Positions 51,301 to 59,091 of a stretch of DNA of 64,000 nt are shown here, piece by piece. The DNA comes from Candidatus Accumulibacter cognatus (GTDB lineage: Bacteria > Pseudomonadota > Gammaproteobacteria > Burkholderiales > Rhodocyclaceae). The DNA lies in the NCBI GenBank assembly GCA_013414765.1, contig CP058708.1, positions 3,219,553 to 3,283,552 of the forward strand. Reading direction: 5' to 3'. The notes below the pieces were generated by a model. It had not been told where the DNA came from. It saw nothing but the letters and a program-made list of their open reading frames with translations, and ran no database searches. Positions within the stretch are counted from its first letter, which is position 1. Each line of letters opens with the position of its first letter. A program made the translations under genes and the position numbers.

Positions 51301-52487
51301 AGCCGCTGCCGCGCGCCTTGCTGCTCGATTCCAGGATCGATGCCGGCAAGCTGCGCGCCGGACCCGGTCGCATCGAGGCCAGCGGCGAGTTGCGCCCAGG
51401 ACATTCGGAGGGGGTTCTGCAACTGCGCGCGGAACGTCTGGGCGTGCTGCAGCGCCCGGATCAGTGGGTGCTCGTCTCCGGAGATGCGGAACTGAAGCTC
51501 GGCGAGCGGATGCTCGACGTTATCGGGCGCTTGCAGCTCGACGCCGCTTACTGGGAGCTGGCCAGGAGCGGCACGCCGCAATTGTCGGACGACGTGCTGA
51601 TCAAGCGCACGGATTCTGGCCAGGCGAAGGCTTCGGTGCCGGCCCGGCTGCTGTCGCTGAACCTCGAAGCCGACCTCGGTCGCCACTTTCACTTCCGCGG
51701 CGCCGGCGTCGAAAGTCGTCTGGTGGGTGCCCTGAAGGTTCACTCCGAAGGCAGCGGAGTGCCGCGCGCGATCGGTTCTATTCGTACCGAGGCGGGTCGT
51801 TTCGATGCCTATGGTCAGAAGCTTGACATCGAACGCGGCATCCTCAACTTCCAGGGACTGCTCGACAACCCAGGTCTCAATATCCGCGCCATGCGCAGCA
51901 ATCTGCCGGTCGAGGCGGGCGTCGAGGTGACCGGGACAGCCAAGCGGCCACTCGTACGGCTGGTTTCCGACCCCGATGTGCCGGATGCCGAAAAACTGTC
52001 CTGGCTGGTCCTTGGGCATGCTCCTGATCAACAGCGTGGACAGGACACGTCGGTGTTGCTGGCCGCCGCGCAAACCATTCTCGGTGGCCAGGATGGCGGG
52101 CCGCTGAAGGCCGTGCAGCGGGGTCTGGGAATCGACGAATTCGGCATCAGCAGAGGCCGGCTCGACGGATCAGGACAGCGGCAGACCAGTCGGATTGCCA
52201 GCAAGACCGGCTTTGGCGCCAGCGACACCACCACCGAACAGATTGTCAGCGTCGGCAAGCGCCTGTCGTCGAACATGTTGATCAGCTACGAGCAGTCACT
52301 CACCACGGCTGGCAGCATCGTCAAACTGACTGTCAACCTGAGCCGGCACTTCTCGTTCGCCGGCTACACCGGTTCCGCGACCGGAATGGACCTGCTCTGG
52401 AGTTACCGGTTTGGCGCTGATGGAAAGGTTGCGTCAGAGACTCGCGAGTCTCCCTTCACCAGCAGTCAGGAGAGGGTCGGGAGGTGA
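48393..52487 (+). CDS. tamB: Translocation/assembly module protein TamB
   Basis: A 1364-residue AsmA/VPS13-like periplasm-spanning protein. One N-terminal membrane anchor (GWLAVLSALLALLAGTVWLL) is followed by a long beta-rich repeat region, and a conserved DUF490/TamB C-terminal domain (AEKLSWLVLGHAPDQQRGQD, SVGKRLSSNMLISYEQSLTT, LLWSYRFGADGK). It partners TamA in outer-membrane protein or lipid delivery. TTG 48375 would overlap the tamA stop; ATG 48393 after TTGGAG is my choice. The last 18 or so codons (ETRESPFTSSQERVGR) come from a REP-like repeat, so the native C-terminus is probably FGADG. Confidence 0.92.
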   Translation: MSEGMTATPSASPQESPPRCSRRGWLAVLSALLALLAGTVWLLGSEGGMRVICRMIEGLTAGQLTLIEPTGTLRGPLSLQSLRWRDETLDIQVQELEVDWYPAELLRGRLAVGLVKVTSLRVANLSSSEATRLPDNLVWPLSVEVGQLSVGRFEVGEHAHPDGKSVTIAEAVEAQLSSDGLLHRLLHLRARIGGLRVVAEASLEAKPPFALTAKAGIEGDAAGRALAFDLTAEGRLEDFALQGLARAGVTPAGEHFAGEIAARITPFSPQPVLGAVIQLSAVDPSAWIDGAPQAVLDLRAELQPKGNASAGLSGRLTVLNRSPGPVDRQRLPVASLQADLALGENGWRLANLDAHVSGGGRLQGGGCLHADELALRLAVTSLDASALHSSLRRTQLAGPLLATLGLNSQRLETELRDAQFSIHSKLAIDPDEIVFETLQLLADDARLVARGQVARSESGGFAVRGTLQNFDPSRFARLPAARLNAEFAVQGRRHPQLALALSFQLQNSRFGKEALLAGNGEIDLVGQRLRRADVELTAAGNRLSAKGAFGAAGDQLTVLVAAPRLDPLGITGELNGRFVLSGSMQVPEVSADLQSAHLALPGFGQLRGLTFSARLGNGSQGELSGMLRLVGLDLSNGERALHDVMIDAEGVRSQHRLHAQLSLPVQGHRRDLRLLLAGGFVAQPAGMTWAGTLNELTLSSLVDKHKPFLRLAAALPLQLASGSYRAGPGEFIGTGWSLQLDRLRYQQSHWQSIGGLRALPVGLVLAEFPEWSEALAVRGNGEPLRLNGAWEIGADDAAGSSRTTLPVARIRLWRDRGDLAIGNLPLGLEEGTMSLLANGGRCQGQIKLRGQRLGEIAVDFSAASSPDAWLDRQAPWRGELRLNAPDLTWAGPLVGDGWQLGGRLSGSMLLAGTPAQPRLNGEWRGDGLVVRALDQGVRLERGKLLLQLRSDAATDVRLLLRELSFESELQPLPRALLLDSRIDAGKLRAGPGRIEASGELRPGHSEGVLQLRAERLGVLQRPDQWVLVSGDAELKLGERMLDVIGRLQLDAAYWELARSGTPQLSDDVLIKRTDSGQAKASVPARLLSLNLEADLGRHFHFRGAGVESRLVGALKVHSEGSGVPRAIGSIRTEAGRFDAYGQKLDIERGILNFQGLLDNPGLNIRAMRSNLPVEAGVEVTGTAKRPLVRLVSDPDVPDAEKLSWLVLGHAPDQQRGQDTSVLLAAAQTILGGQDGGPLKAVQRGLGIDEFGISRGRLDGSGQRQTSRIASKTGFGASDTTTEQIVSVGKRLSSNMLISYEQSLTTAGSIVKLTVNLSRHFSFAGYTGSATGMDLLWSYRFGADGKVASETRESPFTSSQERVGR
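52431..52486. repeat. REP-like dispersed repeat, copy B (inside the tamB 3' end)
   Basis: GCGTCAGAGACTCGCGAGTC through AGAGGGTCGGGAGGTG. It aligns with copy A at 9978-10033. GACTCGCGAGTC inside it is a perfect 12-bp palindrome. The tamB reading frame runs through it and uses its end for the stop codon. Confidence 0.5.
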
Positions 52488-52610
52488 AGACGCGACATCA
52501 CGATTGACATTGACCGCCCGGACTAAGCATACTCACCTGGAGATTTCCTTTCAATTAACGGCAGCGCAGCACGTGAGATTCAAGATCACGGCAACGAAAG
52601 TGGCTAGCTG

Positions 52611-53393
52611 ATGCAACAACGCATACAAATTTCCGGTTTCATCCTCACGCTGGGACTGAGCCTCGTTCCGGTGGACGCGCACGCCAATATTTATGGCTAT
52701 ATTGACGAGCAGGGGGCTGCGCATTTTGCCACCGAAAAGATTGATGCGCGTTATCAGTTGTTCATGCGCGGCCAGCAGTTCAATGCGGCTGACTCCACGG
52801 CGACCGGTCCGGCAAAGCCTGAACTGTTGCGCTATCTGTCGAAACATCCCAACCTGAAGAAATTCGAGCCATTGCTGAAAGTAGCCAGCAATGAATTTTC
52901 GATCGAGCTCCCCCTGCTAAAGGCCATCATGGCGGCCGAATCGGGTTTCGATCCCGGCGCGGTTTCCCCCAGGGGTGCCATTGGCCTGATGCAGGTCATG
53001 CCGGCAACAGCCGAGCGCTATGGCTTGCAAGGCGACAAGAACAAGACCATCGAGCAGAAATTGGCTGACCCGGAAATCAATATTCGTTTGGGGGCGCGTT
53101 ATCTGCGAGACCTTCACCGCATGTTCCCCAATCAGCAGGAATTGGTGCTCGCTTCCTACAATGCCGGCGAAGGTGCAGTGCAACAATACAGGAACAAGAT
53201 TCCGCCTTACCCTGAAACACGCAATTACGTCCAGTTGGTTACCCAGATTTATCAACTGTATCAGGACAGGCCCGCAAGCAGAAAGGTCGAAGCGACCGTA
53301 TTTGCCGGTTCCGGGTACAACGCTAAACGAATCTACCTGACGATTCCGGGGCGCCGCAACTTGCTGGCATCGGCGGCAGTACCTACGGAGTAA
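52611..53393 (+). CDS. Lytic transglycosylase (SLT domain) with N-terminal DUF4124-like segment
   Basis: A 260-residue protein. The signal peptide ends near DAHA, followed by a DUF4124-like NIYGYIDEQGAAHFATEKID. The SLT domain (about 95-220) contains the catalytic Glu in LLKAIMAAESGFDPGAVSPR, plus GAIGLMQVMPATAERYGL, NIRLGARYLRDL and LASYNAGEGAV. It cleaves peptidoglycan in the periplasm. It is separated from tamB by 123 bp; GTGGCTAGCTG before the ATG is a weak ribosome site. Confidence 0.9.
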   Translation: MQQRIQISGFILTLGLSLVPVDAHANIYGYIDEQGAAHFATEKIDARYQLFMRGQQFNAADSTATGPAKPELLRYLSKHPNLKKFEPLLKVASNEFSIELPLLKAIMAAESGFDPGAVSPRGAIGLMQVMPATAERYGLQGDKNKTIEQKLADPEINIRLGARYLRDLHRMFPNQQELVLASYNAGEGAVQQYRNKIPPYPETRNYVQLVTQIYQLYQDRPASRKVEATVFAGSGYNAKRIYLTIPGRRNLLASAAVPTE

Positions 53394-53759
53394 GCTGTTG
53401 TCCCACATGTTGCATGCGTTCCTGGACATCTGGCGTCCTCACCCGGGCCGTAATGCTTGCGAGGGCGGGTGTGCAGCGACGCTGGCAATCGTCCGTGCAG
53501 AGCCGTTGGAAGAAAATTGCCGAGGGCCACGGATCGGTTTCTGATCCGTAAGCGCATGCACCGATCGTCCGGCCACTGCGAGAGAGCAGGGCGAGGCGTC
53601 AATGGCCTCACGCGCAGGCTCTCCGGGTTGCGCAGCAAGATTCGCGCCGGTGTTGGATGGTACGCCACAAAAGTCCTGGAAGAGGTATAATTTACTATTG
53701 CTCGAAAAAAATCGTTTGACAGAAGGTTAGTCTGGCGTCAGAATTATGGGTTGTTAGTT
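53394..53759. other. Intergenic region with the tRNA-tuf promoter
   Basis: No gene recognised. Frames of 75-110 codons on either strand have no recognisable content. The region ends in an AT-rich tract (TATAAT at 53684-53689) and the likely promoter at 53716-53744 described separately. Confidence 0.4.
53716..53744 (+). promoter_or_regulatory. Sigma-70 promoter for the tRNA-tuf operon
   Basis: TTGACA at 53716-53721, a 17-bp spacer and CAGAAT at 53739-53744 (four of six matches to TATAAT). Transcription would start near 53751, nine bases before tRNA-Tyr. The perfect -35 and tRNA position support it. Confidence 0.65.
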
Positions 53760-53841
53760 GGAGGGATACCCAAGTGGCCAACGGGATCAGACTGTAAATC
53801 TGACGGCTCCGCCTTCGAAGGTTCGAATCCTTCTCCCTCCA
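53760..53841 (+). tRNA. tRNA-Tyr (anticodon GTA)
   Basis: Acceptor GGAGGGA pairs with TCCCTCC. The anticodon arm TCAGACTGTAAATCTGA gives GTA, with a type II long variable arm and T-arm AAGGTTCGAATCCTT. The discriminator A is not followed by an encoded CCA. First of three tRNAs before tuf. Confidence 0.95.
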
Positions 53842-53895
53842 CAATAGATGCCGCTGTTGGTGATGTTGTCAAATCGTTCTTCGAGCAATGCTTTT

Positions 53896-53969
53896 GCGGG
53901 TGTAGCTCAATGGTAGAGCTGAAGCCTTCCAAGCTTATGACGAGGGTTCGATTCCCTTCACCCGCTCCA
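53896..53969 (+). tRNA. tRNA-Gly (anticodon TCC)
   Basis: Acceptor GCGGGTG pairs with CACCCGC; D-arm GTAGCTCAATGGTAGAGC; anticodon loop CTTCCAA; T-arm GAGGGTTCGATTCCCTT. CCA is encoded. Length 74. Confidence 0.95.
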
Positions 53970-54008
53970 GGTTGGCCGCAGAAATTTGCTTTAAGCTTCT
54001 CGAGCGAT

Positions 54009-54083
<75 letters not shown>

Positions 54084-54132
54084 CCGTTTGGTGCTGTAGA
54101 TTATTAACTTCTAATGTCTTGGGGACCGGTAA

Positions 54133-55323
54133 ATGGCCAAGGGAAAATTTGAGCGTACGAAGCCGCACGTCAACGTCGGCACGATTGGGCACGTCGATCA
54201 CGGGAAGACGACGCTGACGGCGGCGATCACGACGATTCTGGCGAAGAAATTTGGCGGAGTGGCCAAGGCCTACGACCAGATCGACGCGGCGCCCGAGGAA
54301 AAGGCGCGTGGGATCACGATCAACACTGCGCATGTCGAGTACGAGACGTCCAAGCGCCATTATGCGCATGTGGATTGCCCGGGGCACGCCGACTACATCA
54401 AGAACATGATTACGGGTGCGGCACAGATGGACGGCGCGATTCTGGTGGTTTCGGCGGCGGATGGCCCGATGCCGCAGACGCGCGAGCACATTCTACTGGC
54501 GCGGCAGGTGGGGGTGCCGTACGTGGTCGTTTACCTGAACAAGTGCGACATGGTTGACGACGCCGAGTTGCTTGAATTGGTCGACATGGAAGTGCGCGAG
54601 CTGCTGTCCAAGTACGATTTTCCGGGTGACGACACGCCGATCGTCCAGGGTTCAGCCCTGAAGGCGCTGGAAGGCGATACGGGGCCGCTGGGCGAGCAGT
54701 CGGTGATGGCGCTGGCGGATGCGCTGGATGCCTATATTCCGACGCCGCAGCGAGCGATCGACAAGCCATTTCTGCTGCCGATCGAAGATGTGTTCTCGAT
54801 CTCCGGGCGGGGCACGGTGGTGACGGGTCGTGTTGAGCGGGGGGTCATCAAGGTGGGTGAAGAGGTCGAGATTGTCGGCATTCGGCCGACCGTCAAGACG
54901 ATCTGCACTGGCGTTGAAATGTTCCGCAAATTGCTCGACCAGGGTCAGGCCGGCGACAACGTGGGCGTGCTGCTGCGAGGCACCAAACGCGACGACGTCG
55001 AGCGCGGGCAGGTTTTGGCGAAGCCCGGTTCGATCAAGCCGCACACGCATTTCACCGGAGAGGTGTACTGCCTGTCGAAGGAAGAAGGGGGTCGCCATAC
55101 GCCGTTCTTCAACAACTATCGCCCGCAGTTTTACTTCCGCACAACCGATGTGACGGGTGCGATCGCCATGCCGGAGGGGGTCGAGATGGTCATGCCGGGT
55201 GACAATGTGCAGATGACGGTCAAGTTGATTGCACCGATCGCCATGGAAGAAGGTCTGCGCTTCGCGATCCGCGAAGGCGGTCGTACCGTCGGCGCCGGAG
55301 TGGTCGCGAAAATCATCGAATAA
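54133..55323 (+). CDS. tuf: Elongation factor Tu
   Basis: A 396-residue translational GTPase that delivers aminoacyl-tRNA. G1 GHVDHGKT, effector [15 protein letters not shown]3 [13 protein letters not shown]4 NKCDMVDD; the tail ends [11 protein letters not shown]. Between tRNA-Thr and tRNA-Trp, it probably shares the tRNA promoter. Most relatives carry a second tuf in the str operon, which is outside this window. Confidence 0.98.
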   Translation: MAKGKFERTKPHVNVGTIGHVDHGKTTLTAAITTILAKKFGGVAKAYDQIDAAPEEKARGITINTAHVEYETSKRHYAHVDCPGHADYIKNMITGAAQMDGAILVVSAADGPMPQTREHILLARQVGVPYVVVYLNKCDMVDDAELLELVDMEVRELLSKYDFPGDDTPIVQGSALKALEGDTGPLGEQSVMALADALDAYIPTPQRAIDKPFLLPIEDVFSISGRGTVVTGRVERGVIKVGEEVEIVGIRPTVKTICTGVEMFRKLLDQGQAGDNVGVLLRGTKRDDVERGQVLAKPGSIKPHTHFTGEVYCLSKEEGGRHTPFFNNYRPQFYFRTTDVTGAIAMPEGVEMVMPGDNVQMTVKLIAPIAMEEGLRFAIREGGRTVGAGVVAKIIE

Positions 55324-55377
55324 AGTTCAGCCAAGGTGCAGCGGCGGCTTTTTTATGAGCTGCCGCAGTTCTGCCGC

Positions 55378-55453
55378 AGGGGCATAGCTCAACTGGCAGA
55401 GCGTCGGTCTCCAAAACCGAAGGTTGGGGGTTCGATTCCCTCTGCCCCTGCCA
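55378..55453 (+). tRNA. tRNA-Trp (anticodon CCA)
   Basis: Acceptor AGGGGCA pairs with TGCCCCT; anticodon loop CTCCAAA; T-arm GGGGGTTCGATTCCCTC; discriminator G and encoded CCA. It lies between tuf and secE, the usual proteobacterial position. Confidence 0.96.
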
Positions 55454-55476
55454 TTCATGTAACCAAAGCGGACTAG

Positions 55477-55830
55477 ATGACCGATAAATTGAAGTTTGCG
55501 TTGGCAGTATTGCTGCTTGTAGCCGGCATCGCCGGCTTTTATCTGCTTGCCAACGAAGCGATGATCCTGCGCGTGCTCGCCGTCTTGATCGGGGCTGGGC
55601 TTGCTGCCGCAGTCGCCTGGAATACGGAGCCGGGTCGTCTCTTCTTTGCTTTTGCCAAAGAGTCGACAAATGAGGCAAAAAAGGTCGTTTGGCCTTCGCG
55701 TAAAGAAACCATGCAGACAACCGGGCTGGTGTTCGCTTTTGTGGTGGTGATGGCTCTCTTTCTCTGGTTGACCGACAAGAGCCTGGAGTGGCTCCTGTAC
55801 GATATGGTTCTTGGGTGGAGAAAAGTATGA
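55477..55830 (+). CDS. secE: Preprotein translocase subunit SecE
   Basis: A 117-residue protein with three hydrophobic segments, like the E. coli protein. The conserved cytoplasmic motif is [20 protein letters not shown], ahead of the last helix. It stabilises SecY in the SecYEG channel. Its stop overlaps the nusG start (ATGA). Confidence 0.96.
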   Translation: MTDKLKFALAVLLLVAGIAGFYLLANEAMILRVLAVLIGAGLAAAVAWNTEPGRLFFAFAKESTNEAKKVVWPSRKETMQTTGLVFAFVVVMALFLWLTDKSLEWLLYDMVLGWRKV

Positions 55831-56360
55831 GCATGCGCTGGTATGTGGTGCACGCCTATTCCGGGTTCGAGAAGAGCGTGCAGCGGGCGCTGCTAGAGCG
55901 TATCCAGCGGCAGGCCATGCAGCATGCGTTTGGACGTATCCTGGTGCCGGTGGAGGAAGTGGTCGAACTCAAGATGGGCCAGAAAAGCATTTCCGAGAGG
56001 AAGTTTTTTCCCGGCTATGTGCTGGTGGAAATGGAAATGAACGACGATTCCTGGCATCTCGTGAAAAGCACTCCTAAGGTGACTGGCTTCGTTGGCGGAA
56101 CGGCCAACAAGCCGACGCCCATCTCCGAAAAGGAAGTCGAAAAAATCATGCAGCAAATGCAGGACGGTGTTGACAAGCCGCGCCCAAAGGTTCTCTTCGA
56201 GCCGGGCGAGGTGGTACGCGTCAAGGATGGTCCATTTACTGATTTCCATGGCGCAGTCGAGCAGGTCAACTACGAGAAGAACCGTTTGCGTGTCTCGGTG
56301 ACGATCTTTGGTCGTCCAACGCCGGTAGAGCTGGAGTTCGGGCAAGTCGAGAAGGCTTGA
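55827..56360 (+). CDS. nusG: Transcription termination/antitermination factor NusG
   Basis: A 177-residue protein: NGN domain ([35 protein letters not shown]) and C-terminal KOW domain ([20 protein letters not shown]). It binds RNA polymerase and Rho or ribosomal S10. GGTGGAG precedes ATG 55827; the frame is open 13 codons upstream inside secE, which I reject. Confidence 0.97.
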   Translation: MSMRWYVVHAYSGFEKSVQRALLERIQRQAMQHAFGRILVPVEEVVELKMGQKSISERKFFPGYVLVEMEMNDDSWHLVKSTPKVTGFVGGTANKPTPISEKEVEKIMQQMQDGVDKPRPKVLFEPGEVVRVKDGPFTDFHGAVEQVNYEKNRLRVSVTIFGRPTPVELEFGQVEKA

Positions 56361-56490
56361 TCCGGCGAGACTAAGTTGCGGCACTGGAGGGTTGCCCGAC
56401 GTGCCACAGTAGTGCGGCTACAAGGCCGCGTTTGTCGTTTGGGGAGCGCTGTTGCAAAGCGCGCTTGAACCCGCATAGAGGAGTCCCATC

Positions 56491-56922
56491 GTGGCAAAGA
56501 AAATCATCGGCTATATCAAGCTTCAAGTGCCGGCGGGGAAGGCCAATCCGTCTCCACCGATCGGCCCGGCACTGGGTCAGCGCGGTCTGAACATCATGGA
56601 ATTCTGCAAGAGCTTCAACGCCCAGACGCAAGGTCTGGAGCCAGGCTTGCCCATTCCCGTGGTGATTACCGCTTTCGCGGACAAGAGCTTCACCTTCATC
56701 ATGAAGACGCCGCCAGCGACGGTCCTGATTAAGAAAGCGATCGGTATTCAAAAGGGTAGCCCAAAGCCCCATACCGCTAAGGTGGGTACGCTGACGCGCG
56801 CGCAATGCGAAGCCATTGCAACACAGAAGATGCCTGACCTGACGGCAGCCGATATGGATGCGGCGGTGCGAACGATCGCTGGCAGTGCCCGTACGATGGG
56901 TGTTACCGTGGAGGGTGTCTGA
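56491..56922 (+). CDS. rplK: 50S ribosomal protein L11
   Basis: A 143-residue L11 with [40 protein letters not shown] and the C-terminal RNA-binding domain ending [10 protein letters not shown]. It binds the GTPase-centre rRNA. The start is GTG 56491 with GAGGAG eight bases upstream. A 130-bp spacer from nusG could hold the L11 operon promoter and L1 regulatory site; I see no clear structure to prove it. Confidence 0.97.
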   Translation: MAKKIIGYIKLQVPAGKANPSPPIGPALGQRGLNIMEFCKSFNAQTQGLEPGLPIPVVITAFADKSFTFIMKTPPATVLIKKAIGIQKGSPKPHTAKVGTLTRAQCEAIATQKMPDLTAADMDAAVRTIAGSARTMGVTVEGV

Positions 56923-56923
56923 A

Positions 56924-57613
56924 ATGGCAACACTGAGCAAACGTCAAAAAGCTCTCAAGGGCAAGATTGACCCGAGCAAGATTTATCCCGTCGGTGAGGC
57001 GCTGAAGTTGAGCAAGGAGCTTGCAGCAGCGAAGTTCGACGAGTCGATTGATGTCGCCGTCTGTCTCGGAGTCGATCCTCGCAAGTCGGATCAAATCGTA
57101 CGAGGTTCCGTCGTACTGCCGGCCGGGACCGGCAAGACGATTCGCATTGCCGTGTTCGCCCAGGGCGAAAAAGCCGCCGCAGCCAAGGCGGCTGGCGCCG
57201 ATATCGTTGGATTCGAAGATCTGGCCACCGAGATCAAGTCTGGCGTGATCAACTTTGATCGGGTCATTGCCACCCCGGATGCCATGCGCGTGGTCGGTCA
57301 ACTGGGTCAGATCCTGGGTCCGCGTGGCCTGATGCCAAACCCGAAGGTCGGCACGGTTACCATGGACGTGGTGACTGCCGTACAGAACGCCAAGGCCGGA
57401 CAGGTCCAGTACCGTACCGACAAGGGTGGCATCATTCACAGTACGATCGGGCGCGCGTCTTTCGAAGCCGACAGACTGGCCATCAACCTCAAGGCGCTGC
57501 TTGACGCGCTGATCAAGGCCAAGCCGGCCACATCAAGGGGGCAGTATGTCCGGAGGGTCGCGGTGTCGAGCACGATGGGGCCGGGTATCCGCGTGGATGC
57601 GTCCACGATTTAG
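56924..57613 (+). CDS. rplA: 50S ribosomal protein L1
   Basis: A 229-residue L1: [14 protein letters not shown]-terminus, [35 protein letters not shown] and [13 protein letters not shown]. It binds 23S rRNA at the E-site stalk and usually represses its own rplKA mRNA. ATG 56924 directly follows the rplK stop. Confidence 0.97.
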   Translation: MATLSKRQKALKGKIDPSKIYPVGEALKLSKELAAAKFDESIDVAVCLGVDPRKSDQIVRGSVVLPAGTGKTIRIAVFAQGEKAAAAKAAGADIVGFEDLATEIKSGVINFDRVIATPDAMRVVGQLGQILGPRGLMPNPKVGTVTMDVVTAVQNAKAGQVQYRTDKGGIIHSTIGRASFEADRLAINLKALLDALIKAKPATSRGQYVRRVAVSSTMGPGIRVDASTI

Positions 57614-57894
57614 AAATTCAGCGGATTGCCTAGTGTAGTCCGCGCATGAGCTTTGCTGGGTGAGATCGGCAGTGCATCCGCAGTGCCGATCGATCGTCAA
57701 AGACCGCAGGTGCTGGAGGCGTTTGCCGAGGGCTTAAGTGTCGTGTTCGCGGCCTGCGTAGACGGTGTACTCCGAAAAGGATGGTCAGAGATGGGCTGTG
57801 TGCCCCTCATTGCAACTCCTGATCAAGGTCGCCGTGGGTGCGGTGCATTCGAAAGGATGTGCCGTTTTTTGACTTGATGGGAGGAGAAGGGCCT
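57614..57894 (+). ncRNA. Probable L10 leader / rplJ 5' regulatory region
   Basis: A 281-bp gap between rplA and rplJ, in the place where proteobacteria carry the structured L10 leader bound by L10-(L7/L12)4 for autoregulation. Potential stems include GATCGGCAGTGCATCCGCAG paired with the adjacent TGCCGATC (57665-57694). A promoter may also lie here. The assignment is positional; I did not fold the RNA. Confidence 0.55.
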
Positions 57895-58392
57895 GTGGGT
57901 CTCAATCTTGATGAAAAGAAGGTCGTCGTCGCCGAGGTCTCGGCCAAGATGGCCAGTGCCCAGACGGTTGTGCTGGCCGAGTACAGTGGATTGCCGGTCG
58001 CTCATCTGACGCGTCTGCGAGCGCAGGCGCGTGCCTCGGGTGTCTATCTGCGGGTGCTGAAAAACACCCTGGTGCGGCGCGCGGTGCAGGGTACCCAGTT
58101 TGCCAGCCTCGCGGAGCAGATGACCGGGCCGCTGATCTATAGCGTTTCGGAGGATCCGGTCGCAGCAGCGAAAGTGCTCAACGACTTTGCAAAAACCAAT
58201 GACAAGCTGATCTTACGAAGCGGCAGTTTTGCCGGAGAGCTTCTGGACAAGGCTGGCGTACAAGCGCTTGCGACGATTCCGAGTCGCAACGAATTGCTTG
58301 CCCAACTGCTTGGCGTCATGCAGGCACCGGTCACAGGTTTCGCCTGTGCGCTTTCTGCTTTGGCCAAGCAACGTGAAGAGGCGGTTGCCTGA
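57895..58392 (+). CDS. rplJ: 50S ribosomal protein L10
   Basis: A 165-residue L10 starting [20 protein letters not shown] after GTG 57895, with GGAGGAGAAGG just upstream. The conserved [19 protein letters not shown] and [10 protein letters not shown] are present. The longer open frame (from 57838) includes leader sequence and is not supported. It forms the stalk base with L7/L12. Confidence 0.96.
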   Translation: MGLNLDEKKVVVAEVSAKMASAQTVVLAEYSGLPVAHLTRLRAQARASGVYLRVLKNTLVRRAVQGTQFASLAEQMTGPLIYSVSEDPVAAAKVLNDFAKTNDKLILRSGSFAGELLDKAGVQALATIPSRNELLAQLLGVMQAPVTGFACALSALAKQREEAVA

Positions 58393-58433
58393 TCGTACTG
58401 TTTTTGTCCACTCAGATTTAGGAGTTATAAATT

Positions 58434-58802
58434 ATGTCTATTACCCACGAAGACATTCTCGAAGCCGTTGGCGCGATGACTGTCATGGAACTGAACAGCC
58501 TGGTCAAGGCGTTCGAAGAAAAATTTGGTGTTTCAGCGGCGTCGATGGCCGTTGCTGCGCCGGGTGCGGCTGCACCAGTGGTTGAAGAGCAGACCGAGTT
58601 TACCGTCATCCTCGCGAGTTTTGGTGAGAAGAAGGTTGAAGTAATCAAGGTCGTTCGCGCAGCTACGGGTCTGGGTCTGAAGGAAGCCAAGGACCTGGTG
58701 GACGGCGCACCGAAGGCCGTCAAGGAGTCGATTTCGAAAGCTGATGCTGAAGCTCTCAAAAAACTTCTCGAGGACGCCGGAGCGAAGGTCGAGATCAAAT
58801 AG
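58434..58802 (+). CDS. rplL: 50S ribosomal protein L7/L12
   Basis: A 122-residue stalk protein: N-terminal dimerisation helix [20 protein letters not shown], Ala/Gly-rich hinge, and C-terminal factor-binding domain [20 protein letters not shown] and [18 protein letters not shown] lies upstream. A hairpin with T residues follows. Confidence 0.98.
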   Translation: MSITHEDILEAVGAMTVMELNSLVKAFEEKFGVSAASMAVAAPGAAAPVVEEQTEFTVILASFGEKKVEVIKVVRAATGLGLKEAKDLVDGAPKAVKESISKADAEALKKLLEDAGAKVEIK

Positions 58803-58819
58803 TATCGGTCGAGCACGCT

Positions 58820-58851
58820 GGGCTGACGGCCTTGCGGTTGTCAGCCCTTTT
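58820..58851 (+). terminator. rplL-rpoB attenuator hairpin
   Basis: GGGCTGAC (58820-58827) pairs with GTCAGCCC (58840-58847) across a 12-nt loop and is followed by TTTT. It sits 18 bp after rplL and 240 bp before rpoB, where E. coli has a partial terminator that sets the L7/L12 to RNA polymerase ratio. Confidence 0.65.
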
Positions 58852-59091
58852 CTGCTTTTCCGGAAACAGCTTTGCGTAGCCCCATTGGGATATAGGTGGT
58901 ACATGTACTCCATGGTCAGGGCAACGTTGTGCAGCGCACAAACGCAAGTACGAGTAGCGAAGACAGGGCAGGGCATGTCGCTCTCCTCTCTGTATTGAGC
59001 TGGTCATTTTGCGTTTGTCCGTTGCGGACCGGCGGGTGTTGCGACCCTCGCCGGAGCGCTAGAGGATTTGCCTTCTGAGTTCGGAGCGACC

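Noticed and set aside
53333-53668. 111-codon minus-strand frame before the tRNA cluster
   Set aside because: No motif, overlaps the end of the transglycosylase gene and has a biased composition; not supported as a gene.
55324-55377. Intrinsic terminator after tuf
   Set aside because: GCGGCGGC and GCTGCCGC can pair with one mismatch but the T-run lies inside the loop, not after the stem.
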